The notes: a model not told the origin generated them from the letters alone. A stretch of DNA of 64,000 nt from Hemerocallis citrina (GCA_017893485.1 CM030366.1:185673947-185737946), one strand, 5' to 3'. Shown: positions 25,101 to 35,563, counted from the stretch's first letter. Translations and numbers: made by a program.

Positions 25101-28100
25101 CCTCCTTCTTATCGGACCACCGATTCTAATTGGTGGCCTTGAACCACCAAGGCCTCACCTGAAATGCATCTGAATCCTCACGTGGTTTGGATGCTCAATA
25201 GGATTGCCATCACAGTCGGACTCGCAACTACTATCATCGTGCCTCCGTCAATTTGAACTTTGAAGCCGCTGAGGCTTCTATAATTTCCTGGATCTACCTC
25301 TGCAGTTCCTCCACCTCAATGTCATGGACATTGCGTTCATGCTGCACATTGTGACCACGCCCTCAATTGACCATAATATTACCTTTGGATTCTCTTAAAT
25401 GTCTTTGGAAACTTTTTAAATGCAATTAGATATAATACTTTCAGATAATATTAGTATCATCATTTATAAGCTAACAGTCTTCTTTTAGTATTTATTTTTA
25501 AAAAGCACAAAGTCATCACCTTTTAAATTTCACTATCTAGTTCTGGTCTTATATCTATTTCAGATTTTCTACCCATTTCAATGCACAAAGTCCAATACCA
25601 TTAGCCTATGTTGTGTGGTCAAACTCTCTCCCGGTCTAACTTTGCAATCATTGCATGTTAATCTATCTATTTTTTAGTCAAAATATAATCTGTGGAAACA
25701 TTTTGGTCAACTTTTATAAGTAATATATTGTTCATCCCTCTTATTAAAATATACATGAGACCATATGATAGAAAATCCAAAATCTTCTCTCATATTATTA
25801 CTACACTCCAAATTCATCAATACTGTAAACCTTATATCCATTTCTACCTTTCCTAACATAACCATTCAAGTCTTCTCCTTGATTATTATTCTCCTTAAGG
25901 GTCTTTGAACTAGCCCATCTATATGTTTCTAATACTCTTGCTTTGTATTCTCTACCAAACTACTTCACGGGATATTAATTATCTCGTCCTAATTTAAGTT
26001 GTCTTGGAAAAATTCAATTTTCTGTGTTTGACATCTACTATTTTATCTTTCAAAGTTTATCCACAATTATTCTTGCATTGTTTTTGTTCTTGGGATTCTT
26101 TGAACTAGCCCATCTATATGTTTCTAGTACTCTTGTGTTGTATTCTCTACTATACTACTTCACGGGATGTTAATTATCTCGTCCTAATTCAAGTTGTCTT
26201 GGAAAAATTCAATTTTCTATCTGTTTGACATCGACTATTTTATCTTTCAAAGTTTATCCACAATTATTCTTGCATTGTTTCTATTCTTTTGTTTTCTCGT
26301 ATACCAAATTTATATCCTTTATTTTCAATTTGTTTGGCCTTTTGACCTACCCATTTGGTTCTTGTAAACATATAATGTTGATCCACTTTTTAATCATAGT
26401 ATCAATTAGCTCTATCAGAACACCATCCCTTTTCTTGTAAGTGGCCTTATTAATTCACCCCTAATCTAACCCCTAATTTAATCTTATTATCTTGTATAAG
26501 ATTCTTATCAGTATCTCTCTTACTATCTACCCTTCTGTTTCTATTTAACACAACATGTTAGGACTCTTATGGAATAGTTCTACAAAACATTAAGAACCCC
26601 GTTTAAACGGTCCATTTAAACAAATTTTTAGTATATCGTTCCATTTACAGAAAAAAAACGGTGGTTGAAAACAGGTTCCTCCATTTTTGTTTAATAAATA
26701 AACTAGATCATTACCTATATAACGAACACCACATGTTAATTTTATAATGAACTTATGAACTATCAAATTTTATAATGAACTTATGAACTATCAAATTTAT
26801 TTTTAATTTGTCCATATGAAATGTCATGTGATAAATGCTTTAATATTTGACATTTTCTATAAGTTTCCCTTTATTTTTGAATTTTTATGTATATTTTTCC
26901 TTCATGTTTTCTTTTTATAAAATATTTTTATACTAAAAATAGAAAAACCGTTTTCTGGTTTAAACCATGTTTAAACAGGAAAAAAACCAACAGTGTCAAA
27001 CTGTTTTGATCCTGTTTCCATTTTTTATAATCTTGTCTTATGGCATCAAAAGTTTCCCACCTTATCCTGGCCCACCCTTGCTCACTTATCATTTCTACAA
27101 GGTGGGTACAGTGCAACGTGCCGCTTCTGTGGGAAGCCTTAGCAAACCGTCCTTGCTCATTTATCATTGCATTTGAGTTGATTGATGCAATGGGCCACGG
27201 TGAGACACCCCAACAAGTTTTTTTTTAGGTTGGCCGTCAACTACCTGACACAAACCTCCTTTTTCCTGGCTCGGACATAGCGCGAAAAGATTGAGACTTT
27301 AAACACAGTAGTGACGGAGTTTCTGTAAGATAATTCACTAATGATTTTTAAATAGTGAATGTAGTTGTCGAAGAACTTACCTAGGTACATTGTGTAGCGC
27401 CCCGAATTCCGTATACCGGGAACTCGACATCTTTCCTTCAAATGAGTACACAATACAGAAATATCACAGAAAATTAAAAACTTGTTAATGCACTAATTAC
27501 AATAAATTTACAACATGATTTAACAATAAATTACCTTATATTTACATCAATACTCTCTTCAATGTTCCACACAGCTCGAGTCCTTAGCTCCTCGATTAGC
27601 AATCCTGCAACTGACAACAGTGGGCATGTCAGTTAAATATAACTGACGCAATGCGGATGAAACCCACGATCGCCAATCTTAGCAAACAGTATTTAATGCA
27701 AAAAGGGAAAAACAATGAAGTCAAACCACAAGTGTCAGTGTATTTATGCCCTAGAGTCTAATGCATAATTTCAAATGCACACAATGCACTTACTCTAATG
27801 CAATTCATTTGGAAACGTATGCATCTCATACTACATACTTTCTCAAATGCAACTTCAATGGGAACGTATGTATCTCATATTACATACTTTTCAAAAAGTT
27901 CGTATTCTCTAGATCATAGGGTTTGATCACCGCTATGCATCCTACTCTTGTACTCTTTCCTACTCCTCACATGAATCTAGTGACTGGTAGAGTTGTAGTG
28001 TTGCGGTCTATTCCGTCTCTGCAGACGTCTAGTGGTCTTTCTCCACTCTGTTAGGATCAGTGGTTTTTATCCACCCCGTCTGCCTCGACTGACGTCTGGT

Positions 28101-31063
28101 GGTCTTTCTCCACTCCATTAGGATCAGTGGTCTTTCTCTACCCCACCAGGATCAGTGGTCCTTCGCTACTCTGTCAGGATCAGTAGTCTTTCTCCACTCC
28201 TATCCTATCAAGTTATCATGAACATATGGCGAATCAGCAGGGCTCATACCTGCTCCGCCAAGTTCCGACGGCTGAGAATATAGACGGAAGCTAAAGGGTT
28301 CATCCCCTAAGTTCTAAGAGGACTTGCGACCTATGTTCGCATCCCGCTCTCATCACTAATTTCTAGAATTTACAATTGAGACGTTTCCGCACGTGTCTCG
28401 GACAAGATCACGCTAGATGAGACCACGCCGCATCATCATCAAGATAATCCTCTTAACAAGTAGTCACTAAACAAGTAGCTACAACCACAAAATTAAGCTA
28501 CTAAACGAGTTCAACATGATTAACAAGTAGCTACAATACTAACACAACATGGTTAACTTCATGATTAACTACTACCACTTCACTTATTTACTAGCATGAT
28601 CACCTACTACCCTTCACCATACTTCATTTTCTTAAAATAAAAGCATGACTTCAACTTCACCCATGGCAATTACTACTAACACATACTACTTAACAAGGTA
28701 GGCTACTACTACTTGCAATTTCAAGCTACTAATCATTTCAACATGATCTCCAAACAACCACATACATCTTACTAAATGTCTTACTAACTAACTAACCATG
28801 ATCAAGTCTTACCAAATTGCTTACTAACTAACTAACCATGATCAAGTCTTACCAAATTACTTACTAACTACATGTGTAACTTACTAATATAAACTAGCTT
28901 ACGACATGAATAATTAGTCAATAAGATCTCCAAACAACATACATCTTACCAAATTGCTTACTAACTAACCATGATCAAGTCTACATTTTTAACTTACTAA
29001 TATGAACTAGCTTACTACATGAATAATTAGTCAACAATTAGTTTACTAACATGGTCTTCCACATATTTAAGCTTACTAATAACTTACTAATATGAGCAAT
29101 TTTAATCAATTCTACTTACTAATATAAACCTTTCTCACATGACATCTTACTAACTTACTAACATGATCACTACTTACTAACATGACTAAAGATTACTAAT
29201 ATGAGTAAGAGCTTACTAACATAAGCTAAACTTACTAACATGAACAATCTACTACACAAATTCATCATAAAAAAATTAATCACAACTTTACATTCTACAA
29301 TAAAAAAATGAGTGGAGTTGGGTGGGAGATGTGGCTGGTCTACAAACAATTTACAATATAATTCACAATACAATCTATATACAATTTATAATATTTAATA
29401 TATAGTTTGAATATACAAATTTTATTAATGTTTTCATATAAAATAATTATTTATTATTTTGGGGATCTTACACATTGTAAGATAATTCAGTAAGGATTTT
29501 TAAATAGTTAATGTAGTTGTCGAAGAACTTACCTAGGTACATTCAAATGAGGGTTTGTGTTGTTTATATATGATAGATATTGGTCGATGAGACTAGAGAA
29601 TGAAATTTAAGCAAAATTACAAGGAAATTGGTGGTATAGTTTTCATCAGTGTCTAAGAAACACCAAGCAATGAGCATTATCAATGTTAACGAGTTACTAG
29701 TCAATGTAGAATGGGTAAATGAAGTTATTTGGAGTATCATGTAGCCATAAAATATTGTTAGAAGAAAAGCGAATATGTGGATTATATGCATCCTCTTTTG
29801 TTTAAAATAATAGCAAACATACACATTAACTTTCTCAGTCCAAGTCCCTGAAACCGCTCAATGATTTTTCTTTATAGCAAAGAATGTGGGCACATTCCAT
29901 TAGTGGTATCCATCTGATGAAAAAATATCTGACCAATAGTTCTGGAGAAGTGTCATGGTGTTGAATTTAGCATATAGGATAGAAAATCCCAAGGGAGCCA
30001 TGGGTAGGAAGCCACATAAGCCATCGGCGGTTGTTGCCTCCTTTTGTTCTTGTAAGCCTGAGGGAGCCACAGTTGTTTCTCTGGAGGTTTCACTGCCTAA
30101 GTACGAAGCCACTTAAGTCATCGTAATAGTTGCCTCCTTTAACACCTAACGACATAAGACAATTCAGATACCCTATTTTACATACTCTGCTGTATATAAT
30201 CCTGAACATCTGCTTTACTCTGATGAGTATATGTATTGTGATTAATTATTTTTTCTTCCAACTGTGATTTTGTTACTGTCTGAAGTTAGTAAAACCTTTG
30301 TGTTTCCCTGCAACAGGATGGGGATCACCAACGCAGTCGAAGCCAAGTGGCACTGCAAAATGTTGTGAGCTTACCACCACCTACTGCTGCTATATCAACA
30401 AGCACTACTAGTGTGGCTTCTTCTAATCCCCTTCAGAGAGGAGTTGGTGCGTATAGAGCTGCTGCTGCTGCTGCTTCTCCTTCTCCTTTTTCATCGTCTA
30501 CCACTTCTTCATCATCTTCTTTGCATCAATTGCGATCATCATCATCATTGCTGCCTTCAGAGCGGCACCACCACCAAATCCAATCAATCCGTAGCAGAAA
30601 TCATCATGCCAGCCTGATTGCTACATATAGATCTAATAAAACATTACCATTAGGAGCTGCTAGAGAAATGGCCCGACAAGTTTCACAACAAAGAGTAGGA
30701 ATGCCGCAGGTTGGTGGTGGAGCTGCTGCTGTTAATCTTCCCCAACCATCATCATCATCATCATCATTGTTATCACCACCAACAACAGGAGCTGCTGCTG
30801 CTGAATTGGCGGCTGACCAGAACTGGCGACCCACAGGAAGGATGAGAGGGAGCTTAACAGGCAGTGCTTACTCTGCTGCACTTAACCAGTATTTAGCCCC
30901 TGCCCCTTCTACTGCTCAACCTGCAGCCACACCCACTTCCAGGCCATCATCTGTTGAGACACCCATAGTTGCCCCTCTGCCACCTGTCACTGCGACCACC
31001 AAGCAGAGTAATGATGAGGGGCGCAGTCAGCCAAAACCAGGAGGGTCGAGTTTCCACTCATAA
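16740..31063 (+). CDS. PIAL2: E4 SUMO-protein ligase PIAL1/2-like, 3' part of gene
   Basis: Four exons (16740-16791, 16866-16982, 17819-18772, 30317-31063) join in one open frame of about 620 codons, ending in TAA at 31063. They encode an SP-RING (MIZ) zinc finger, a VDLTMEEDD stretch that looks like a SUMO-interacting motif, a long Pro/Ser/Gln-rich region, and a C-terminal NWRP..RMRGSL motif that I associate with plant PIAL proteins. Family knowledge: PIAL1/2 extend SUMO chains in the nucleus and act in transcriptional silencing. The N-terminal half seen in known PIALs is not found in the window, so the gene starts upstream or is truncated. No stop or frameshift interrupts the visible exons. 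The third intron is 11.5 kb and full of transposons. The choice between PIAL1 and PIAL2 is not certain. Confidence 0.85.
16866..16982 (+). CDS. PIAL2: PIAL-like exon, core of SP-RING zinc finger
   Basis: Encodes 39 residues from [11 protein letters not shown] through [11 protein letters not shown] to LRIDQNMVK. With CKH from the previous exon it completes the zinc-binding pattern of SP-RING SUMO ligases, which contacts the SUMO E2. It follows a TTTTCAG acceptor at 16865 and ends AAG before a GC donor. Confidence 0.88.
16983..17818 (+). other. GC-AG intron in PIAL-like gene
   Basis: The exon end AAG is followed by GCAAGT, a consensus donor except for GC in place of GT. The acceptor is TTTAACAG at 17811-17818. 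The join keeps the conserved reading NMVK followed by ILKEVGKDV. No GT donor nearby keeps both the frame and the conserved residues. GC-AG introns are a small minority in plants and are sometimes alternatively spliced. Confidence 0.8.
17819..18772 (+). CDS. PIAL2: PIAL-like exon, region after SP-RING with SIM
   Basis: Opens with [20 protein letters not shown], the conserved segment directly after the PIAL SP-RING. After about 60 residues it has [14 protein letters not shown], a hydrophobic core followed by acidic residues as in SUMO-interacting motifs. The rest is Pro/Ser/Gln-rich and probably disordered. It ends CCACAG before GTACTC at 18773, phase 0. The 318 codons contain no stop. Confidence 0.88.
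19060..19100. repeat. (TA)n microsatellite
   Basis: About 20 TA units inside hAT copy B, absent from copy A at the matching place. Confidence 0.9.
19396..19952. mobile_element. foldback-type element with long inverted repeats
   Basis: The first and last roughly 230 bases are inverted copies: the left arm starts TTTTTTGCCTACATAGGTCA and the right arm, reverse-complemented, TTTTTTGCCGTCATAGGCCA. GGTCGCTATTCCCATTAGCG words recur in both arms. It interrupts hAT copy B: sequence on either side is continuous with copy A. It has no coding capacity. The superfamily is unclear because the TSD is not clean. Confidence 0.75.
20459..20660 (-). mobile_element. RTE-clade LINE 3' end, antisense
   Basis: On the minus strand it ends in a GATTGTTGTTGTTGTTGTA tail, the simple-repeat 3' end of plant RTE LINEs, preceded by sequence like their last coding and 3' region. 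Only about 200 bp remain. Confidence 0.55.
20661..22352. other. unresolved retroelement remnant
   Basis: TTGAGGGGGAGC on the minus strand (about 21392-21403) looks like a retrotransposon polypurine tract, which would place a 3' LTR to its left. A two-copy direct repeat (CTTCACTATCACAAACTTCA at 21064 and a near copy at 21207, period about 143) lies in that presumed LTR. A minus-strand frame at 21869-22456 is open for 195 codons but its product is not recognised, and its proline run is simply the G-tract at 22370-22397. Confidence 0.4.
22353..22397. repeat. GT/G-tract with quadruplex potential
   Basis: A short (GT)n run is followed by nine G, T, three G, T and then about 17 G. Such runs can form G-quadruplexes and are prone to length error. 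Confidence 0.85.
22398..23129. other. no gene seen
   Basis: Short frames on both strands without recognisable domains, between the G-tract and the RTE LINE. Confidence 0.4.
23130..24530 (+). pseudogene. RTE-clade LINE reverse transcriptase, decayed
   Basis: Broken frames follow the RTE ORF2 order: a palm segment with a damaged [11 protein letters not shown] (about 23470), [13 protein letters not shown] sequence (23640), a mutated catalytic box [10 protein letters not shown] (expected Asp replaced by Asn, 23728), FRYLGSII (23930), [15 protein letters not shown] sequence (24160), NRLGWFGHV (24270) and the end IHVADPN (24480). The 3' end is GCGTTGTTGTAAT. There are many stops and shifts, and it is 5' truncated with no endonuclease. 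It lies in the PIAL intron in the same orientation. Confidence 0.8.
24570..25390 (-). pseudogene. Ty3-gypsy gag fragment, antisense
   Basis: On the minus strand, broken frames give [13 protein letters not shown] and [23 protein letters not shown] (24740-24850), followed by an ARYLGG-like stretch (about 24690). This is the capsid core of plant Ty3-type Gag. Frameshifts and stops are frequent. A 41-bp segment (CATCTTCTCACA...CCCTTTG) is duplicated at about 24848-24925. No pol was recognised next to it. Confidence 0.65.
25400..26570 (-). pseudogene. RTE LINE endonuclease region, antisense, decayed
   Basis: On the minus strand the stretch around 25720-25880 gives [16 protein letters not shown] with following fragments, matching the GDxN endonuclease motif and linker of plant RTE LINEs. 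Other parts are too decayed to align by eye. It is in opposite orientation to the RTE piece at 23130-24530, so the two are separate insertions or an inverted rearrangement. Confidence 0.55.
25902..26288. repeat. two-copy tandem duplication, period 195 bp
   Basis: TCTTTGAACTAGCCCATCTA starts at 25902 and again at 26097, and similarity runs through TTATTCTTGCATTGTTT in both. It is internal to the decayed RTE segment. Confidence 0.85.
26571..27324. other. no gene seen; possible small inverted-repeat element
   Basis: GTTTAAAC-containing words at 26600-26630 and 26945-26980 are weakly inverted to each other, which may mark a decayed MITE. Short frames at 26928-27228 match nothing. Confidence 0.35.
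28015..28202. repeat. minisatellite in solo LTR
   Basis: GGATCAGTGGTCTTTCTCCA and variants recur about six times at a spacing of about 35 bases. Units vary in the bases between the GGATCAG and CCACTCC cores. Confidence 0.8.
28440..29260. repeat. degenerate TTACTAAC-type repeats
   Basis: CTTACTAACTAACCATGATC and shorter forms (CTTACTAACATGA) recur irregularly, giving a low-complexity region without open frames. Confidence 0.7.
29545..30316. other. intron remainder, no gene seen
   Basis: Two related segments with GAAGCCACATAAGCCATC and GAAGCCACTTAAGTCATC (about 30008 and 30103) form a small imperfect repeat. The last 80 bases become T-rich before the acceptor at 30316. Confidence 0.5.
30317..31063 (+). 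CDS. PIAL2: PIAL-like last exon, C-terminal region
   Basis: 248 codons to TAA at 31063. The exon is rich in Ser, Ala and Pro, with long serine runs encoded by TCA/TCT repeats, and probably disordered. Near residue 165 it has [12 protein letters not shown], a motif I associate with the C-terminus of plant PIAL proteins, which ties this exon to the SP-RING exons 11.5 kb upstream. It continues phase 0 from 18772. The 3' UTR follows; I saw no perfect AATAAA within the next 150 bases. Confidence 0.85.
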   Translation, partial: DGDHQRSRSQVALQNVVSLPPPTAAISTSTTSVASSNPLQRGVGAYRAAAAAASPSPFSSSTTSSSSSLHQLRSSSSLLPSERHHHQIQSIRSRNHHASLIATYRSNKTLPLGAAREMARQVSQQRVGMPQVGGGAAAVNLPQPSSSSSSLLSPPTTGAAAAELAADQNWRPTGRMRGSLTGSAYSAALNQYLAPAPSTAQPAATPTSRPSSVETPIVAPLPPVTATTKQSNDEGRSQPKPGGSSFHS

Positions 31064-31793
31064 GCATAACTATTTCTAGAAGGGTTCTTGGTAAATGCTT
31101 GTGAAGGGTTGTAAATGCTTGTGAAGGGTGTAATATATGTAGGTATGAATTTCTATGAGTAGTAAAACTTTGTTGTTGAGATAACATCAGTCGCTGTAAT
31201 TTGGTTCGTTTGAGAATGGTGCCGTTTATGTTGTAAAGATGCGTTATTTAATTTCCATCCTCATATTTCTTGTCTTTACATCTTAGATAAACAAATTATA
31301 TGCCTGCCAAATTTGAAAAAAAAAAAAATTGCAGCAATTCAAGCGGAAGAGATTATTGTATGAGCATACATTTGTTATAAAAATTATAAAAAAAATTCAG
31401 TTGCGGTCATTTTTTTTAATCTCGTTATTAGGTTGAGAATTTAGCTATAGCTGCTGCATTGTTATAATTGATATGTTGGGTCGTCGAGAGATGTATGATC
31501 CCAAATGTATGGATTTACTTTTCCTGCTTTTCTCATATCACATCAGTGATTCAGGAATTTTATCTCTTACTCTTTATCTATTATCTAAGGTATGATTCTT
31601 TTGTTTGCACCGTATAGGTATTTTTTCAGAGAGAACCGAGTTTGAATTCAAGAAGTATATCCTATACTAAAAAAACTAGACAACTCACACAGGATACTCA
31701 ACATCAATTCATGGTTCCATGCTCGTCAAATTACTATATCACATTTAGATTCTCAACAAGTGACGGCATGTGTACTCCTTTTTTATTTTCCCT
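31064..31793. other. 3' flank of PIAL-like gene
   Basis: AT-rich 3' UTR and spacer. AATGCTTGTGAAGGGTTGTA is nearly repeated at 31093-31130. No gene seen. Confidence 0.5.
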
Positions 31794-31855
31794 AATCATT
31801 AAACTAAGTGGAGCTACTCAAAGATAGACGGAAGCGAAGGAATTGAAAATAGTTT

Positions 31856-34162
31856 TTGGGAGAGGAAGTAAAAGACGCAATCAAGAAGCTTGGCCAGGAC
31901 AAGGCACCAGGTCTGCACGGACTGCTCATATTTTTCTACAATAAATATTGGCAGATAATCAAGGAAGACCTAATGAACATTTTCAACGAACTCTATGCAG
32001 GAAACGCAAACCTGGAAAGGATTAACTATGCTTCAGTTATTCTGATTCCTAAGAAGCAGGAAGTTCGTACGGTGGAGGATTTCAGACCGATTAGCCTTTT
32101 AAATGGATCGTTGAAAGTAATAACGAAAGTATTGGCCCAAAGACTGGCACCGAACCTACAAGACGTGGTAGCAACGTCGCAAAGCGGGTTCATCCGAGGA
32201 AGAGACATCACGGACAGCATCGCGGCAGCACACGAAGTCGTATTCAGGGAAAACAAAGGGAAGGCGGATGGATTCCTCCTTAAAATAGATTTCCAAAAGG
32301 CGTACGACTCTGTTAACTGAGAATGTTTGGATGAGGCCCTTAAGCTCAAGGGATTTGGAATAGTTCCAAATCCCTTGAGCTTAAGTTATGCGTTCAAAGT
32401 GGAAAATCGTTCGTACAAGTTAACGGGTGGCAGGGGAAAGAAATTAGATGCAAAAGAGGCCTCAGGCAGGGAGATCCTTTATCGTCATTGCTATTCGCCA
32501 TCATAGCGGACGGGCTGGCTGAAATGATTAACAGAGCACAGGAGAACAACGTCATCAAGGGAATTCAGATCAAAGGAATAACCGAGCCAATGACTATCCT
32601 TCAATACGCGGATGACACCCTATTATTTGGTAGAGCAAATGTTGAAGAAGTTGTAGCGATTAAAGCGGCCTTGGTATGCTTCCAAAGCTAGTTGGGGCTG
32701 AAAGTAAACCTTAAAAAGAGTTGTGTCACTCCAATTAGCGAATAGTTATCAATCCCAGTAGACAATATCACGGAAATCTTAGGATGCGAGAAGGCCGAGT
32801 TCCCGATCAAATATCTAGGAACGCCAATTAGGCAGGAGAACCTATTAAGAGAGGATTGGACACCCCTGATTGAGAAGATTGCGAAGAAACTGGCAGGGTG
32901 GAGGAGCAGATACCTCTCATTAGGGGGAGGGATTACACTGCTCAACTCGGTTCTCAGCGCTATCCCACTTTATCTTATGTCAATCTATGAACTTTCAAAG
33001 TGGGTTATCAACAAGATTGATAAGATGAGAAGACGGTTCTTATGGAAAGGAACCGACGAGGGCAACAAAGGGTTTCATCTCGTCAAATAGGGGAGAGTAT
33101 GTAAGAAAAGAGAATTCGGCGGACTAGGAATCCTTAATCTGCACGAAATGAATTGCGCGCTGCTCAGCAAATGGCGGTGGAAGATCAATAAGCGAAGAAA
33201 AGGATGGTGGACCTATTCTTTTGAGATATTCCGTAAAAGGAAAAAATATAGGTTCGGAGGCCAGAGTGCGTTCGGTAGAGTATCGTTTCTATGGAAAGGC
33301 GTCGTGAAACAAGGGAAGATTTTCAACACCAATACTATAGATGCAGGATTGGGAACGGGAAGAATGCTAGCTTTTGGAAGGATAAATGGTGTGGGAACAG
33401 AATACTAAAAAATCTTTTTCCACAAGCAGAGGCAGTAGTAGCCAACCCAGACGCTCTAGTAGCAGATGTATGGAAAAGTGGGAAACTGACGTTTACCGTC
33501 TCAGACCAATTATCACAGGAGAGTATCAGGCAGTTCGAAGAACTAAATAGGCTGATACAAGCGGAAGGGGGTCAAATGAATAATGAATGCGATGATAGAT
33601 GGTGGAACATCGAACAATCACAAAATTTCTCAGTCGCATCTATGTACAGATGGCTTAACGACGGTGGAATGAGATTTATAGAGGAGAATGTCATCTGGGG
33701 AACTCAAGCGCCGCTAAAAGTTGAGCATTTAGCTGGCTGGTACACAACGACGCCACTTTAACCAAAGTTAACCTGAGGAAAAGAAACATGCAAATCGATG
33801 CTAGATGCAATAATTGTCTACAGGCGAACGAGGACGTCACACATCTATTTTTCACGTGTCATAAGACAGTTCTTACATGGGAAATAGTGTGTAGGGATTT
33901 TGGGTGCGCAAGCTTTCCTAAGTCGACCGCAGATGTATGGGGAGAGTGGAGAAAGAAGTTCATTAAAAGAGTAGACAAAAGAGCCTGGGATTTAGCAGTT
34001 GCAGCAACCCTGTGGAGTCTATGGCTAGACCGAAACGTTTTATGCTTTCGTAATATTACTTATAGATTTTCAACTTCGATGCATAAAATTTTCCTTTTCA
34101 TTCATGACTGGGCAGGGTATGTGGGTGCGAGGAAGAAATTGAAGATGGACTCGGTGGAGTAG
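31856..34162 (+). pseudogene. L1 LINE reverse transcriptase to zinc finger
   Basis: The order of motifs is that of plant L1 ORF2: LGQDKAPGLHG (31890), FRPISLLNGSLKVITKVLA (32080), SQSGFIRGRDI (32170), LLKIDFQKAYDSVN (32278), a catalytic YADDTLLFG (32608), KYLGTPI-like sequence (32810), GGLGILNL (33118) and the terminal CNNCLQANEDVTHLFFTC zinc-binding segment (33810). Stops at 32318 and 32689 and frame changes near 33300 and 33760 inactivate it. The YADD box is intact. Confidence 0.88.
32339..32385. repeat. perfect palindrome inside the LINE
   Basis: TTAAGCTCAAGGGATTTGGA on the left pairs exactly with its complement on the right: 22-bp arms (32339-32360 and 32364-32385) around TAG. It sits where LINE coding sequence is deleted, suggesting a snap-back or template-switch event. 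Confidence 0.9.
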
Positions 34163-34498
34163 TGTACCAGGTAGTGGATGGGAGACGTCGTATCTCCAGG
34201 TCCACAGGATGCGTTTCTCAGTTTCTGCTTTTGATGTAGTTTGTTTTATATGATATAGTATCGTAACTACTTTTGGCGATCTTTTTATGTATTTTGAGCC
34301 TATGTTGCACTCTGAGGTTGTATTCACGGTGCGTTATGCATTGTTGTGGACATAGTTTTATCCTACTTTGTTTCTTTAATTCTCATTAATGAAACGATGA
34401 CTAGAGTCATCTTTTATCAAAAAAGAAAATTCTCATTAATGAAACGATGACTAGAGTCATCTTTTATCAAAAAAGAAAAAAAAATCATTAAACTAAGT

Positions 34499-35560
34499 TA
34501 TTTATCTTTGGAAAAAATACTTTATGCAGATATAAATCTCTAACTAAACTAACTTACTCAAATTGATAATCTGAGATAAATTTGTCTCTCATTTGAGTGT
34601 TTATCAAATGGAGAAAGAACTCAAGAAGAGAGAACGCAAGGTGACATGATTGTTCTCTCTCTATGTTTTTTTTTCCTTATAATTATTCCACTGTTTTAAT
34701 TTTATTTTTCTCTTTAGAAACCATTCAACTTTTATCGTGTCTTTTTGAAGAAATTTGATTGTTTTCAGTGATGCAAGATGGCATTTGATTGATACCTAGA
34801 TTCCATTTTTGTTTTGTCTTTTTAGAATGAATCATGTAGATATACCGCTTGTCTCATCTAATTTGTATTTCTACTATATTTTCGATCTATTCATATTTTT
34901 ATATGAAAAGTGACAGGCAAAAAGAAATGGCAGAGTTATTCTATGGAAACGAGATAACCTTTGGTAGTCTTAAAATTTAAACTATTACTTTCGACTTTAA
35001 GATGAAAGTGGCTTTTCTCTTAGACTCATTGAAGCCTGTTTTGCTAAAAACGTATTGATAAAAACCTTTTCAAGGAATTGAGTTCCATCTATGAATTTGA
35101 AATTTGGCTAACTAAATACCCTCTTTCAGGATCTGAAATTTGAGATTGTTGATGTGGATAAATAACAAACATAATAAAATGTCTTTCTTTACATAATAAT
35201 AGTTTATGTCTTTCTTTATTTCCTTACAATACTGGGCAAACATTCATATGATGTCGGGCTACTTTTTTTTTTTAAGGTGTTAGTTTTGTTGGGATCGGTG
35301 AATCCAATACATGAGAACATGTGTGAAGAAGAGAGAAGCATGCAACAACAGCAACAACAAGAACACATAAATTGACATCGACTGCCAGGAGGGCAGTCAA
35401 CCGGGGCTAGCTCTCTGACTTTCCAGAGAGTAAATGAAGTCAACCGCCAGCAAGGCAGTCGACCGCTTAAACTCTGTAACTTGCTTGGAGTATAAGTGTA
35501 GTCGACCAACCGACCGCGACGGAGCAGATCATGTTATTTCATCGACGACTAAGATCTATT

Positions 35561-35563
<3 letters not shown>
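34499..35563. other. no gene seen
   Basis: AT-rich DNA. GGCAGTCAACCG and GGCAGTCGACCG recur at 35391-35465, a small repeat of unknown nature. No frames of interest. Confidence 0.45.

Larger units (their letters stand above)
27393..29472. mobile_element. 2.08-kb solo LTR
   Basis: The segment begins TGTAGCGCCCCGAATTCC and ends GGGGATCTTACA, the TG...CA ends of an LTR. It is flanked by the 5-bp duplication CATTG (27388-27392 and 29473-29477). It has no primer site, polypurine tract or coding domains inside, so it is best read as one LTR left after LTR-LTR recombination. TGTARCG starts with CCCCG are common in plant Ty3-type LTRs. It contains a minisatellite and a long stretch of TTACTAAC-type repeats (28440-29260). 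Confidence 0.75.
27325..29543. repeat. 67-bp direct repeat split by a solo LTR
   Basis: GTAAGATAATTCACTAATGA through GTACATT occurs at 27325-27391 and, with a few changes, at 29477-29543. The solo LTR lies exactly between the two copies, so it hit the junction of an existing tandem pair. Confidence 0.85.
18773..30316 (+). other. 11.5-kb transposon-filled intron of PIAL-like gene
   Basis: The donor GTACTC at 18773 and acceptor CCTGCAACAG at 30316 are both phase 0. Inside lie hAT copy B with a foldback element, RTE LINE pieces in both orientations, a Ty3-type gag piece and a 2.08-kb solo LTR. A further small exon hidden in the intron cannot be ruled out. The stretch 18773-18969 shows nothing else. 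Confidence 0.7.
31810..34482 (+). mobile_element. 5'-truncated L1-clade LINE
   Basis: The insertion is bounded by a 16-bp target duplication AATCATTAAACTAAGT (31794-31809 and 34483-34498) and ends in an A-rich tail. The 3' end has two tandem copies of a 50-bp segment starting AATTCTCATTAATGAAACGA (34379 and 34429). Only the RT and the region after it remain; the endonuclease and ORF1 were lost by 5' truncation, as is usual for target-primed insertion. Confidence 0.92.

Noticed and set aside
28015..28202. Regular repeat resembling a CRISPR array
   Set aside because: Units are variable, the between-unit sequence is also related, it lies in a plant LTR, and there are no cas genes. It is a minisatellite.
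30604..31187. Minus-strand frames opposite the last PIAL-like exon
   Set aside because: Shadows of the plus-strand coding sequence with its Ser/Ala-rich codon repeats.
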